Part shown: in pieces, positions 29,999-38,633 of the stretch
Layout of the letters: each line of letters begins with the position of its first letter
Numbering within the stretch: the first letter of the stretch is position 1
Assembly (NCBI GenBank): GCA_024680435.1
Contig: JAILCK010000323.1
Location: 1-58,347 of the forward strand
DNA length: 58,347 nt
From: Lachnospiraceae bacterium
GTDB taxonomy: Bacteria; Bacillota; Clostridia; Lachnospirales; Lachnospiraceae
Direction: 5' to 3'
Translations under genes and position numbers: made by a program
The notes under the pieces: model-generated
What the model was told of the DNA's origin: nothing
What the model saw: the letters and a program-made list of their open reading frames with translations, nothing else
The model's database searches: none

Positions 29999-30849
29999 GG
30001 TCTCTCTAATGTAATTTTACCGATTTTACCGCTCCTAAAATCGTCTAAAATTATACCCCCTACTTTAAAATAATCTGTGGATGCCCCTTGTTTTAAACAT
30101 CCTCTTTTTTTCGCTATATAGTCCATCATAACGGACTGAGCGGTTGCAAACTGCTCATATTCATCGAGGTTTTGCGTGTTGCAGGTTTCTTCCGATAAGT
30201 CATAGCGTTCTTTTAAAAGATTGGGATAATTGTCTTTTAAGAACAATAAAAGCTCTCCCGCAAGTTCTTCGGTTACCAAAATTTCGTCATTAATGGAGCC
30301 AAGAAAAGCAAGATTAAGCCCAACATTTTTATCTTCAAACTTTGGCCACAGAATACCCGGTGTATCCAAAAGTTCCAAGCTTGAATCAATCTTTATCCAC
30401 TGCTTACCAACCGTCACACCCGGTTTATTGCCGGCCTTTGCCACGTTTCTTCCTGAATAAGCATTGATAAATGTCGATTTTCCTACATTCGGAATTCCCA
30501 CGACCATAGCCCTTATGGGCTGATTCTTTATCCCTTTTGAAAGGTTACGCTCTATTTTTTCTTTACAAACTTCCTTTACGGCAGGCAAAACGGACCTTAA
30601 ACCTTCTTTGTTTTTGGAATTAACAAAGACAGCTTTAATGCCCTTACTCAAAAAGTATTCTTTCCATTCTTCGTTAATATTTTTATCGGCCAAATCAGCC
30701 TTATTCATCACCACAAGACGTGATTTGTTTTGAGACATTTTATCAATATCCGGGTTTCTGCTTGATAAAGGAGCTCTCGCGTCAAGAATCTCAATAACAA
30801 GATCGATTAGCTTCATCTCGCTTTCCATCATCTTTCTTGCTTTATTCAT
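29995..30849 (-). CDS. ylqF: Ribosome biogenesis GTPase YlqF (RbgA)
   Basis: Circularly permuted GTPase: MNKADLAD before VVGIPNVGKSTFINAYSGR, LLDTPGILWPKFEDKNVG. Confidence 0.95.
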   Translation of the reverse strand: MNKARKMMESEMKLIDLVIEILDARAPLSSRNPDIDKMSQNKSRLVVMNKADLADKNINEEWKEYFLSKGIKAVFVNSKNKEGLRSVLPAVKEVCKEKIERNLSKGIKNQPIRAMVVGIPNVGKSTFINAYSGRNVAKAGNKPGVTVGKQWIKIDSSLELLDTPGILWPKFEDKNVGLNLAFLGSINDEILVTEELAGELLLFLKDNYPNLLKERYDLSEETCNTQNLDEYEQFATAQSVMMDYIAKKRGCLKQGASTDYFKVGGIILDDFRSGKIGKITLERP

Positions 30850-30915
30850 ATGGCCCGGATACCAGTTGATTGTTTTTCTTTGAATATCGTTATTTATATT
30901 ACTTATTTAAATCAC

Positions 30916-31503
30916 CTACTTTACAAACCCTATATATTCTAAGTTTTTAGAAAGTTTAAACCACACTTTTCCGATAATATACTCTTTTTTAACAACGCCT
31001 ATATTACCAAATCTTGAATCTTCACTAAAGTTTCTGTTATCGCCCAAAACAAAATACTCATCGTCTTTTAAAACCACTTCATTTTCGGCGATACCGGGAT
31101 CTGCGATTTTATCATACAAATCCCCTTCATCAAGCTTTTCACCGTTTATATAGACATATCCGTCTCTGATAAGTACCTTATCTTCCGGCGTTCCTATAAC
31201 TCTTTTAACATAATAATGGGAGTTTTCATTTCCGTTTGGGACAAAAGAAATCACATCCCCATATTTTGGAGACGACACCTGATATATAAATCTGTCAATC
31301 AATATATGCTGGCCCGCATATAGTCCCGGAGCCATTGAGTTTCCGATAACATTGGTTCTTAACCCGAAAACATAAATCAAAACCACTGCCATAAGTGCTG
31401 AAATGCCCACCCAGAAAGCCCAGCTGAATATTTCTTTAAACACATCGGCATCAATCTTTTTTCTTCTTTTTCTGTTAAAATCAAGTCCGCCTCTTCTTTT
31501 CAT
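30916..31503 (-). CDS. lepB: Signal peptidase I (second copy)
   Basis: NVIGNSMAPGLYAGQHILIDR, HYYVKRVIGTPEDKV, YFVLGDNRNFSEDSR. ATG at 31503 preferred; the track start at 31548 lies in the rplS terminator. Confidence 0.92.
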   Translation of the reverse strand: MKRRGGLDFNRKRRKKIDADVFKEIFSWAFWVGISALMAVVLIYVFGLRTNVIGNSMAPGLYAGQHILIDRFIYQVSSPKYGDVISFVPNGNENSHYYVKRVIGTPEDKVLIRDGYVYINGEKLDEGDLYDKIADPGIAENEVVLKDDEYFVLGDNRNFSEDSRFGNIGVVKKEYIIGKVWFKLSKNLEYIGFVK

Positions 31504-31512
31504 AACTAGTTT

Positions 31513-31518
31513 ATTATA
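31513..31518 (-). promoter_or_regulatory. Candidate -10 element (TATAAT) 9 nt upstream of the lepB ATG
   Basis: Minus strand TATAAT-AAACTAGTT-ATG; no convincing SD; -35 is poor (TTTTTT). Confidence 0.35.
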
Positions 31519-31534
31519 ACAGAATAAAAGAAAA

Positions 31535-31566
31535 CAAAAAAGGAACAATTACTTAATTGTTCCTTT
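31535..31566 (-). terminator. Rho-independent terminator downstream of rplS
   Basis: Minus strand AAGGAACAATTA-ag-TAATTGTTCCTTTTTTG. Confidence 0.85.
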
Positions 31567-31575
31567 CTGCACGAA

Positions 31576-31923
31576 TTATTTAACGATTTCTTTAACCTTA
31601 GCTGCTTTACCTACACGGCTTCTTAAGTAGTTAAGTTTAGCTCTTCTTACTTTACCCTTTCTGACAACTTCAATCTTGTCAACATTAGGGCTGTGTAAAG
31701 GCCAGGTCTTTTCAACGCCAACACCATTGGAGCTCTTTCTTACTGTAAAGGTTTCACGGTTGCTTCCGCCCTGTCTCTTAAGAACAGTACCTTCAAATAC
31801 CTGAATTCTTTCCTTGTCGCCTTCTTTGATCTTAGCGTATACCTTAACGGTATCACCAACTTCGAACTGGGCAACGTTTTCTTTTAACTGAGCAGCTTCA
31901 ATGTTCTTAATAATGTCGTTCAT
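31576..31923 (-). CDS. rplS: 50S ribosomal protein L19
   Basis: [81 protein letters not shown] at 31923 with SD AAGGAGG. Confidence 0.97.
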   Translation of the reverse strand: MNDIIKNIEAAQLKENVAQFEVGDTVKVYAKIKEGDKERIQVFEGTVLKRQGGSNRETFTVRKSSNGVGVEKTWPLHSPNVDKIEVVRKGKVRRAKLNYLRSRVGKAAKVKEIVK

Positions 31924-31990
31924 TTTGTTCCTCCTTATATAGCAGATGTTCTTAATACACTTCGTAACAGAGGACCATCCGTATTGACAA
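31924..31990 (-). promoter_or_regulatory. Candidate L19 leader (ribosomal protein autoregulatory leader)
   Basis: Minus strand 5'UTR gaacgttgtcaatacGGATGGTCCtctgttacgaagtgtattaaGAACATCtgctatataaggaggaacaaaATG; potential CGGATG/CATCTG pairing. Confidence 0.55.
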
Positions 31991-31997
31991 CGTTCGT

Positions 31998-32026
31998 ATT
32001 TTATCACAAATGCCTAACTATTGCAA
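31998..32026 (-). promoter_or_regulatory. Candidate sigma-A promoter for rplS (TTGCAA-N17-TAAAAT) inside the trmD 3' end
   Basis: -35 at 32021-32026, -10 at 31998-32003, 17-nt spacer. Confidence 0.55.
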
Positions 32027-32769
32027 GACTTTTGCTTTCTTCTTTTTTTCTTTTCTTCTACCGGATGATCCAATATATATTTTTCATAAAGGTCGGGGCG
32101 AATTTTCTTAGTCTTAATAATCGACTGCTCCAATCTCCATTTTTCTACATTTGCATGATGACCGCTTAAGAGTATTTCAGGCACTTTTTTCCCGTGCCAT
32201 TCTTCGGGTCTTGAATACTGTGGGTATTCAAGCAATCCGTCTGAAAAAGACTCAGTAACAGAGGACTCACTGTTACTTAAAACCCCGGGCACAAGTCTTG
32301 AAATACAGTCAATCATTACCATTGCAGGAAGTTCACCTCCCGTTAGCACATAATCTCCTATGGAAACATAGTCGGTAACAACTTCTTCCAAAACTCTTTC
32401 ATCTATTCCTTCATAATGGCCACAAAGAAATATCAAATCTTCCTCTTTTGAAAAATCCAAAGCCATAGACTGATTGAAGGTATATCCTCCGGGAGTCACA
32501 TAGATTACTCTGGCACGTTTTCTTCCAGCCTCTTCTATTTTCTTTTGAACTGCTTCACATGAATCATATACGGGCTGAGCCTGCATAAGCATTCCGGCTC
32601 CTCCACCGTAAGTATAGTCATCAACCTTATTGTGCTTATCCAATGTATAGTCTCTAATCTGAACAGCGTCTAAGGTTATGTAGTTTTTCGAAACGGCCCT
32701 CCCTATAATGCTGGTATTTAACCCATCAAGCACCATTTCGGGGAAAAGCGTAAGTACGTGAAAATTCAT
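32014..32769 (-). CDS. trmD: tRNA (guanine-N1)-methyltransferase
   Basis: MNFHVLTLFPEMVLDGLNTSIIGRA, YGGGAGMLMQ, FLCGHYEGIDERV, SIGDYVLTGGELPAMVMID. Confidence 0.97.
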   Translation of the reverse strand: MNFHVLTLFPEMVLDGLNTSIIGRAVSKNYITLDAVQIRDYTLDKHNKVDDYTYGGGAGMLMQAQPVYDSCEAVQKKIEEAGRKRARVIYVTPGGYTFNQSMALDFSKEEDLIFLCGHYEGIDERVLEEVVTDYVSIGDYVLTGGELPAMVMIDCISRLVPGVLSNSESSVTESFSDGLLEYPQYSRPEEWHGKKVPEILLSGHHANVEKWRLEQSIIKTKKIRPDLYEKYILDHPVEEKKKRRKQKSCNS

Positions 32770-33275
32770 TCAAACAATCCTTCCATAACATGAATTGTCA
32801 TTTTACCTTCTTTGATATCCACATTTTTGATGCAATCCTTGATTGCAGGGACCAAGACTTTCTTTGAATCCTCTTTTTCTATTTCATAAACGTCGTTTGC
32901 ACCCGTTTGATAAACCTCGGATACAATACCGATCAAATTATTATCTTCGTCAAAAACTTTAAGCCCAATCAAATCGGCTATAAAATACTCATCCTTTTCG
33001 CATTTAACAGCCATATCTCTTGTTACAAGGAGTGACGCATTTTTAAGCTTAAGGGCGTCATCCATCGTATCTATGCCTTCGAATTTAATGATAACAAACT
33101 GCTTAAAAAACTTAACGGAAAGAAGCTTAACTCTTCTTTGGTTCTTTTTATCATCAAGTATCAGTTCTTTACACTTTTTAAAGCGTTTAACATCATCTGT
33201 AGTAGGATATACCTTTACTTCACCATGTACACCATGTGCTGTTGTAATAATACCTACAGTTAATAAGTCTTCCAT
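32766..33275 (-). CDS. rimM: 16S rRNA processing protein RimM
   Basis: LTVGIITTAHGVHGEVKVYPTTDDVKRFK, EYFIADLIGLKV, DVYEIEKEDSKKVLVPAIKDCIKNVDI. Confidence 0.94.
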   Translation of the reverse strand: MEDLLTVGIITTAHGVHGEVKVYPTTDDVKRFKKCKELILDDKKNQRRVKLLSVKFFKQFVIIKFEGIDTMDDALKLKNASLLVTRDMAVKCEKDEYFIADLIGLKVFDEDNNLIGIVSEVYQTGANDVYEIEKEDSKKVLVPAIKDCIKNVDIKEGKMTIHVMEGLFE

Positions 33276-33292
33276 AAATCCTCTTTACAAAG

Positions 33293-33320
33293 ATAGGGGT
33301 ACCCAATCGGATACCCCTAT
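33293..33320 (-). other. Strong stem-loop between khpA and rimM
   Basis: ATAGGGGTA (33293-33301) / TACCCCTAT (33312-33320), 9-bp perfect stem, 10-nt loop. Confidence 0.6.
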
Positions 33321-33326
33321 TTCTTT

Positions 33327-33566
33327 TTAAATGATTTCCACATCTACTCTTGAGTTATCTTTTGAGCTTGCTGCCTTAACAACGGCACGAATTGCTTTTG
33401 CAATACGTCCCTGCTTTCCGATAACTTTACCCATGTCAGACTGAGCAACGTGTAATTCAATAACCACGCTTCTGCCTTCAGTACGTTCTTTAACTACAAC
33501 TTCATCGGGGTTTTCCACAAGAGCTTTTGCGATAACTTCGACCAATTCTCTCATATCCGCCTCCAT
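33327..33566 (-). CDS. khpA: KH-domain RNA-binding protein (YlqC/KhpA)
   Basis: MRELVEVIAKALVENPDEVVVKE...VAQSDMGKVIGKQGRIAKAIRAVVKAAS; between rpsP and rimM. Confidence 0.94.
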   Translation of the reverse strand: MEADMRELVEVIAKALVENPDEVVVKERTEGRSVVIELHVAQSDMGKVIGKQGRIAKAIRAVVKAASSKDNSRVDVEII

Positions 33567-33595
33567 AAGTTTTTAGCAAACCTGATTATTGAATA

Positions 33596-33841
33596 TTACT
33601 TTGTAATATTGGCATTCTTGAAGAGTCTGCTAACAACTTCTGTAGGCTGAGCACCATTTGCAAGCCACTTCTTTGCTGCTTCTTCATCAACCTTAACTGC
33701 TGCGGGTTCAACGTTGGGATCGTATGTTCCGATTTCTGCGATGAACTTACCGTCTCTGGGGGATCTTGAATCTGCTACAATAATTCTATAAAAAGGAGCT
33801 TTCTTCTGACCCATTCTTCTTAATCTGATTTTAACTGCCAT
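33596..33841 (-). CDS. rpsP: 30S ribosomal protein S16
   Basis: [45 protein letters not shown] at 33841 spaced correctly from SD GGAGGTG. Confidence 0.97.
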   Translation of the reverse strand: MAVKIRLRRMGQKKAPFYRIIVADSRSPRDGKFIAEIGTYDPNVEPAAVKVDEEAAKKWLANGAQPTEVVSRLFKNANITK

Positions 33842-33876
33842 TTTATTCACCTCCGGCTAAATGTAAAAAATATTTA

Positions 33877-35226
33877 TTAGAAAGGAAATCTTCCTTTTCT
33901 GCCACCAAATTTACCCATCATTTGTGGGAACTGTTTCATCATTTTCTGTGATTGCTCAAATTGCTTAATGAAACGATTGACTTCAGCAATATCAACTCCC
34001 GCGCCTTTAGCTATTCTAAACTTTCTTTGAGGGTTCATAAGCTTAGGATTTGCTCTTTCTTTAGGAGTCATGCTAAGCACTATTGCTTCAGTCTTTTTTA
34101 ATTTCTTTTCGGATTCATCCGAATCGATATCATTAACTTTCATTCCCATACCGGGCATCATAGCCATTATCGAAGCTAAACCACCCATTTTTTTCATGGC
34201 CTGCATACTTTCAAGGTAGTCATTAAAATCAAACTTACCTTTCTTTAAGCGAGATACCATTTCCTTATCTTTTGAAGCATCTCTGTCGGCATTTGCCGCC
34301 TCAGCCTTCTCGATAAGGGATAAAACATCGCCCATTCCAAGTATTCTGTTTGCCATACGGTCGGGATAGAAAGGCTCTATCTCATCAAGTTTTTCACCGT
34401 TTGATACAAATAAAATCGGTTTTCCGGTCACCGCCTTAACTGAAAGTGCCGCACCGCCTCTGGTATCGCCGTCAGCCTTGGAAAGAATAACGCCATCCAA
34501 ACCGACTTTTTCATTAAACTCGTTTGCAACGTTGACAGCATCCTGACCAAGCATTGCATCGATAACCAAGAGAGTCTTGAAAACATCTACATTTGACTTT
34601 ATTTCCACAAGCTCGCTCATCATATCTTCGTCGACATGAAGACGGCCCGCCGTATCCAAAATTACAACATTAAATCCGTTTTTAACGGCATAGTCATAAG
34701 CATTTTTAGCTATAACGGAAGGCTTTGTATCAGTTCCCATTTCGAAAACTTCACATCCTATTTTTTCACCGTTACGCTTTAACTGATCTATCGCAGCCGG
34801 TCTGTAAATATCACAGGCTGCAAGCAAAGTCTTTTTACTTTTAAGCTTTAATCTTCCCGCAATCTTTGCGGCTGCCGTAGTTTTACCTGCACCTTGTAAA
34901 CCGCAAAGCATAAAAACCGTAACTTCTTTACCGGGCTTAAATGTAAGCTCAGTAACTTCGCTTCCCATAAGAGAAGTCATTTCTTCATTAACGATTTTAA
35001 TTACCATTTGGCCCGGGTTAATGCCTTCCAAAACATCCTGCCCCACGGCACGCTCGGTAACTGCATTTATAAACTGTTTAACGACCTTAAAGTTAACATC
35101 CGCTTCAAGCAATGCCATCTTAACGTCTTTAAGCGCCGCTCTGACATCATCTTCGGAAAGTCGTCCTTTGCCTTTAAGGTTTTTGAAAACGTTTTGAAGT
35201 TTTTCTGTCAAACTTTCAAAAGCCAT
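33877..35226 (-). CDS. ffh: Signal recognition particle protein Ffh
   Basis: FMLCGLQGAGKTTAAAKIAGRLK, DTAGRLHVDEDMM, M-domain with MMPGMG. Confidence 0.97.
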   Translation of the reverse strand: MAFESLTEKLQNVFKNLKGKGRLSEDDVRAALKDVKMALLEADVNFKVVKQFINAVTERAVGQDVLEGINPGQMVIKIVNEEMTSLMGSEVTELTFKPGKEVTVFMLCGLQGAGKTTAAAKIAGRLKLKSKKTLLAACDIYRPAAIDQLKRNGEKIGCEVFEMGTDTKPSVIAKNAYDYAVKNGFNVVILDTAGRLHVDEDMMSELVEIKSNVDVFKTLLVIDAMLGQDAVNVANEFNEKVGLDGVILSKADGDTRGGAALSVKAVTGKPILFVSNGEKLDEIEPFYPDRMANRILGMGDVLSLIEKAEAANADRDASKDKEMVSRLKKGKFDFNDYLESMQAMKKMGGLASIMAMMPGMGMKVNDIDSDESEKKLKKTEAIVLSMTPKERANPKLMNPQRKFRIAKGAGVDIAEVNRFIKQFEQSQKMMKQFPQMMGKFGGRKGRFPF

Positions 35227-35229
35227 CTA

Positions 35230-35571
35230 TTATAAATCCTCGACAATACTGATTAATCTGCTTTTTAATTCCTGCTTGGATGCATCATCCAAATTCTTGT
35301 TTGATTCGATAATCGCCTCTATGTTTTCGATTTCGGTTTTTATCTGCTGAAAGCGCTTAATAAGCCCAAGCTTATCTTCGTATTCCTGCAATGACTTGTC
35401 GCAACGCTTTATCAAATCATGAATGCCCTGTCTTGATATTCCTTCCTCTTCGGAAAGCTCAGACAATGACAAATCGTTAAACACAGCTTCTGAGTATATT
35501 TTTTGCTGGTGATTTGTAAGTAATTCACCGTAAAAATCAAATAACAACCCACGTTCAATTATCTTGTCCAT
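35230..35571 (-). CDS. ylxM: YlxM family DNA-binding protein
   Basis: LLFDFYGELLTNHQQKIYSEAVFNDLSLSELSEEEGISRQGIHDLIKRCDKSL; upstream of ffh. Confidence 0.93.
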   Translation of the reverse strand: MDKIIERGLLFDFYGELLTNHQQKIYSEAVFNDLSLSELSEEEGISRQGIHDLIKRCDKSLQEYEDKLGLIKRFQQIKTEIENIEAIIESNKNLDDASKQELKSRLISIVEDL

Positions 35572-35599
35572 TGTGCACCTCTTTTAAAGCACCTTGAAC

Positions 35600-35628
35600 A
35601 TAGTAACTCATCGAAACAGGGTTGTCAA
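35600..35628 (-). promoter_or_regulatory. Candidate sigma-A promoter for ylxM-ffh (TTGACA-N17-TACTAT)
   Basis: -35 TTGACA at 35623-35628, spacer 17, -10 TACTAT at 35600-35605. Confidence 0.65.
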
Positions 35629-35653
35629 GTGTTTTTACTTTACAGTTATTAAA

Positions 35654-36469
35654 TTATTCTAAATCCTGCATAAATCTTGAATTAAGTCTCTTTCTCGCCC
35701 TTATATATGTGGAATAATCTTTAAATCCGGCGGAGATGCAAGCACATGTTGCTTTTTCTCCGCTCTCGATCAATTGTTTTGTGTAAAGAAGTCTCTTTTC
35801 CAAAATGTAATGGTGAAGAGTAAGACCGGTATACTCTTTAAACTTATGCATAAAATAGTATTTGCTTATAAAAAACTTTTCGGATAAGGATTCAATTGAT
35901 AAGTCTTCTTTTAAATGAGTGTTTATGTATTCACAAACGTCCAGCATTTTCTTATCGTAAGAAACCTTACCTTCAAATCTCAAACCATTCTCTTCTACCG
36001 ATTCATTTATCAAAAGAAGGGCTTGAGTTGCATAGGTATGTAAATAAAGACTTCCGAACTTATCATCATTCTTTATTTTATTTACTGCCTTTTCCAAAAG
36101 TTCCGAAAGCTTAGAATAGTCAATGTTTGAAACTCTCATAACATTAGTACGCTGTTCTTTAGCTTTTAAAAAACAGTTCATTAAAACAGGATATTCTTTT
36201 AAAAAGTCGCCTGAAATATACATGACGAATCTATCATACTCTACACACTTATTAATAATAGGCTTGTGGATTTCATTTTGTGACACAAGCACAATATCCT
36301 TAGGATTAAGCTCATAGTTTTTTCCTTCGATGCAATATGTGACATCCCCCGAAACAAAAACTATAATCTTATAAAAGTCATGATAGTGAAAAGAAAATTC
36401 TTTATCCGTATAATCCTTTATTTTAAATACTTTTAGCTCTTCTTTTAAATATCCCTGTTTTTTTATCAT
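35654..36469 (-). CDS. AraC-family transcriptional regulator with N-terminal cupin-like domain
   Basis: C-terminal HTH SIESLSEKFFISKYYFMHKFKEYTGLTLHHYILEKRLLYTKQLIESGEKATCACISAGFKDYSTYIRARKR; N-terminus FSFHYHDFYKIIVFVSGDVTYCIEGK. Confidence 0.92.
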   Translation of the reverse strand: MIKKQGYLKEELKVFKIKDYTDKEFSFHYHDFYKIIVFVSGDVTYCIEGKNYELNPKDIVLVSQNEIHKPIINKCVEYDRFVMYISGDFLKEYPVLMNCFLKAKEQRTNVMRVSNIDYSKLSELLEKAVNKIKNDDKFGSLYLHTYATQALLLINESVEENGLRFEGKVSYDKKMLDVCEYINTHLKEDLSIESLSEKFFISKYYFMHKFKEYTGLTLHHYILEKRLLYTKQLIESGEKATCACISAGFKDYSTYIRARKRLNSRFMQDLE

Positions 36470-36471
36470 CC

Positions 36472-37689
36472 CTAGATAACCGTACGAACAACCTTAGGAT
36501 TGTAGCCGTTTTTCTCTAAAGCTTTAATAATCTTTTCTTTGTGCTCAGTACCAAATGCTTCAAGAGTAATGGTTAATTCAACGGCTGCATTTCTGTTTAT
36601 TGAAACAAACTGATTGTGTTCAAGCTTAATAACATTACCGTTCTGCTTTGCGATTACGGAAGAAACCTTTGTAAGTTCACCGGGCTTATCGGGTAAAAGA
36701 ACAGAAACGGTGAATATTCTGTCTCGCAAAATAAGTCCCTGAGTAACAACGGATGACATTGTAATCACATCCATGTTTCCTCCTGACAATATACAAACAA
36801 TCTTTTTATCTTTAACATTAAGATTCTTTAAGGCAGCTACAGTCAATAATCCTGAGTTTTCAACAACCATTTTATGGTTTTCAACCATGTCAAGGAAAGC
36901 TACCACCAAGTCTTCATCATCTACGGTAATAACGGAATCAAGATTCTTTTGAAGGTAAGGGAAAAGCTTTGATCCCGGAGTTTTAACCGCGGTACCGTCC
37001 GCAATTGTATTTACCTTAGGAAGCGTCACTACCTTACCCGCTTTTAATGATTCCTCAAGGCAATTTGCACCTTTGGGCTCTACACCTATAACCTTAATGT
37101 TTGGATTAAGCATTTTAGCCAAAGTGGATACTCCTGTGGCAAGACCGCCTCCTCCTACGGGAACCAATATATAATCTACCAATGGAAGCTCTTTTATAAT
37201 TTCCATAGCTATGGAACCCTGACCGGTAGCTACCAAATAATCATCAAAAGGATGTATAAATGTAAGACCTTCTTCTTTGGCTATTTCATATGCTTTATTG
37301 CAGGCTTCATCGTACACATCACCGTAAAGCACTACTTCAGCTCCGTAACTCTTTGTCCTGTTTACTTTAATTAAAGGCGTTGTGGTGGGCATCACAATAA
37401 CGGCTCTTACGCCATAGCACTTAGCGGCATAAGCCACACCCTGCGCATGGTTACCTGCAGATGCGGTTATAATACCCTTTTGTCTTTCTTCCGGGGAAAG
37501 TGTGCTCATTTTATAATAAGCACCTCTAACCTTATAGGCTCCCGTAAACTGCATGTTTTCAGGCTTTAAATAGACTTTGTTACCCGTTTTTTTGCTAAAG
37601 TAATCACTGAATACAAGTTTAGTGTCAAGGGTGACTTCCTTGACTTTTTCGGAAGCTTCCTCGAATTGTTCCAACGATAATTCCTGCAT
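36472..37689 (-). CDS. ilvA: Threonine ammonia-lyase with C-terminal ACT domain
   Basis: YLKPENMQFTGAYKVRGAYYKM (PLP Lys), TASAGNHAQGVAYAA, VPVGGGGLATGVS; C-terminal ACT FTVSVLLPDKPGELTKVSSVI. Confidence 0.92.
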   Translation of the reverse strand: MQELSLEQFEEASEKVKEVTLDTKLVFSDYFSKKTGNKVYLKPENMQFTGAYKVRGAYYKMSTLSPEERQKGIITASAGNHAQGVAYAAKCYGVRAVIVMPTTTPLIKVNRTKSYGAEVVLYGDVYDEACNKAYEIAKEEGLTFIHPFDDYLVATGQGSIAMEIIKELPLVDYILVPVGGGGLATGVSTLAKMLNPNIKVIGVEPKGANCLEESLKAGKVVTLPKVNTIADGTAVKTPGSKLFPYLQKNLDSVITVDDEDLVVAFLDMVENHKMVVENSGLLTVAALKNLNVKDKKIVCILSGGNMDVITMSSVVTQGLILRDRIFTVSVLLPDKPGELTKVSSVIAKQNGNVIKLEHNQFVSINRNAAVELTITLEAFGTEHKEKIIKALEKNGYNPKVVRTVI

Positions 37690-37700
37690 GTCTTTTTCTC

Positions 37701-38633
37701 CTACTCTTTTTCCGGAGTAAATAAAGCTTCTATAAATTCATCCGGATTAAATTTTTGAAGGTCGTCAATACCTTCTCCGACTCCAATATATTTTACAGGG
37801 ATATTTAATTCATTAGAAATTGCAATTGCAATTCCTCCCTTAGCCGTTCCATCCATCTTCGTTAGCACTATTCCGCTAAGCGAAGCCACTTCATTAAACT
37901 CTTTGGCCTGATTTAAAGCATTCTGACCTGTTGTGGAATCAAGCACCACCCATGTCTCTCTTTTGGCATCCGAGAGTTCTTTATCAACGATACGGTTCAT
38001 TTTCTTAAGCTCTTCCATAAGATTTTTCTTGTTATGGAGTCTTCCTGCCGTATCGCAAATCAACACATCTGTCTTTCTGGCCTTTGCAGCGCATAAAGCA
38101 TCATAAACAACACTTGCGGGGTCTGCACCTTCTTTAGAAGATATAATATCAACATCTGCCCTTTTTGCCCAGCCTGTAAGTTGTTCGTTTGCAGCCGCTC
38201 TGAATGTATCAGCCGAAGCTATCAAGACCTTTTTGCCGGATTCCTTCATTCGTCCCGCAAGTTTACCGACTGTTGTTGTCTTACCTACGCCGTTTACGCC
38301 AACCACCATGATTACACAGTTACCTTTTTCAAAGTCATAGGCATCATCAGGAAGTTTCATTATGTCTTTAATAATTTCAACAAACAAATCTCTTGCTTCG
38401 GAAGGCTCTTTAATCCTTTTTTCTTTAACGCCTTTTTTTAATCTTTCAAGTAACGTCTCAGTGGTGTTTACTCCCACATCGCCCATAATAAGCATTTCTT
38501 CAAGTTCTTCATAAAAGTCTTCATCAATAGATGAAAAACCGTGAAAAACCGAATCCATACTTTTTACAAATCCGTTACGGGTCTTTTCAAGACCGCTTTT
38601 AAGTTTTCCAAAGAAGCCTTTGTTTTCAGCCAT
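37701..38633 (-). CDS. ftsY: Signal recognition particle receptor FtsY
   Basis: VMVVGVNGVGKTTTVGKLAGRMK, LICDTAGRLHNKKNLMEELKKM, KYIGVGEGIDDLQKFNPDEFIEALF. Confidence 0.97.
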   Translation of the reverse strand: MAENKGFFGKLKSGLEKTRNGFVKSMDSVFHGFSSIDEDFYEELEEMLIMGDVGVNTTETLLERLKKGVKEKRIKEPSEARDLFVEIIKDIMKLPDDAYDFEKGNCVIMVVGVNGVGKTTTVGKLAGRMKESGKKVLIASADTFRAAANEQLTGWAKRADVDIISSKEGADPASVVYDALCAAKARKTDVLICDTAGRLHNKKNLMEELKKMNRIVDKELSDAKRETWVVLDSTTGQNALNQAKEFNEVASLSGIVLTKMDGTAKGGIAIAISNELNIPVKYIGVGEGIDDLQKFNPDEFIEALFTPEKE

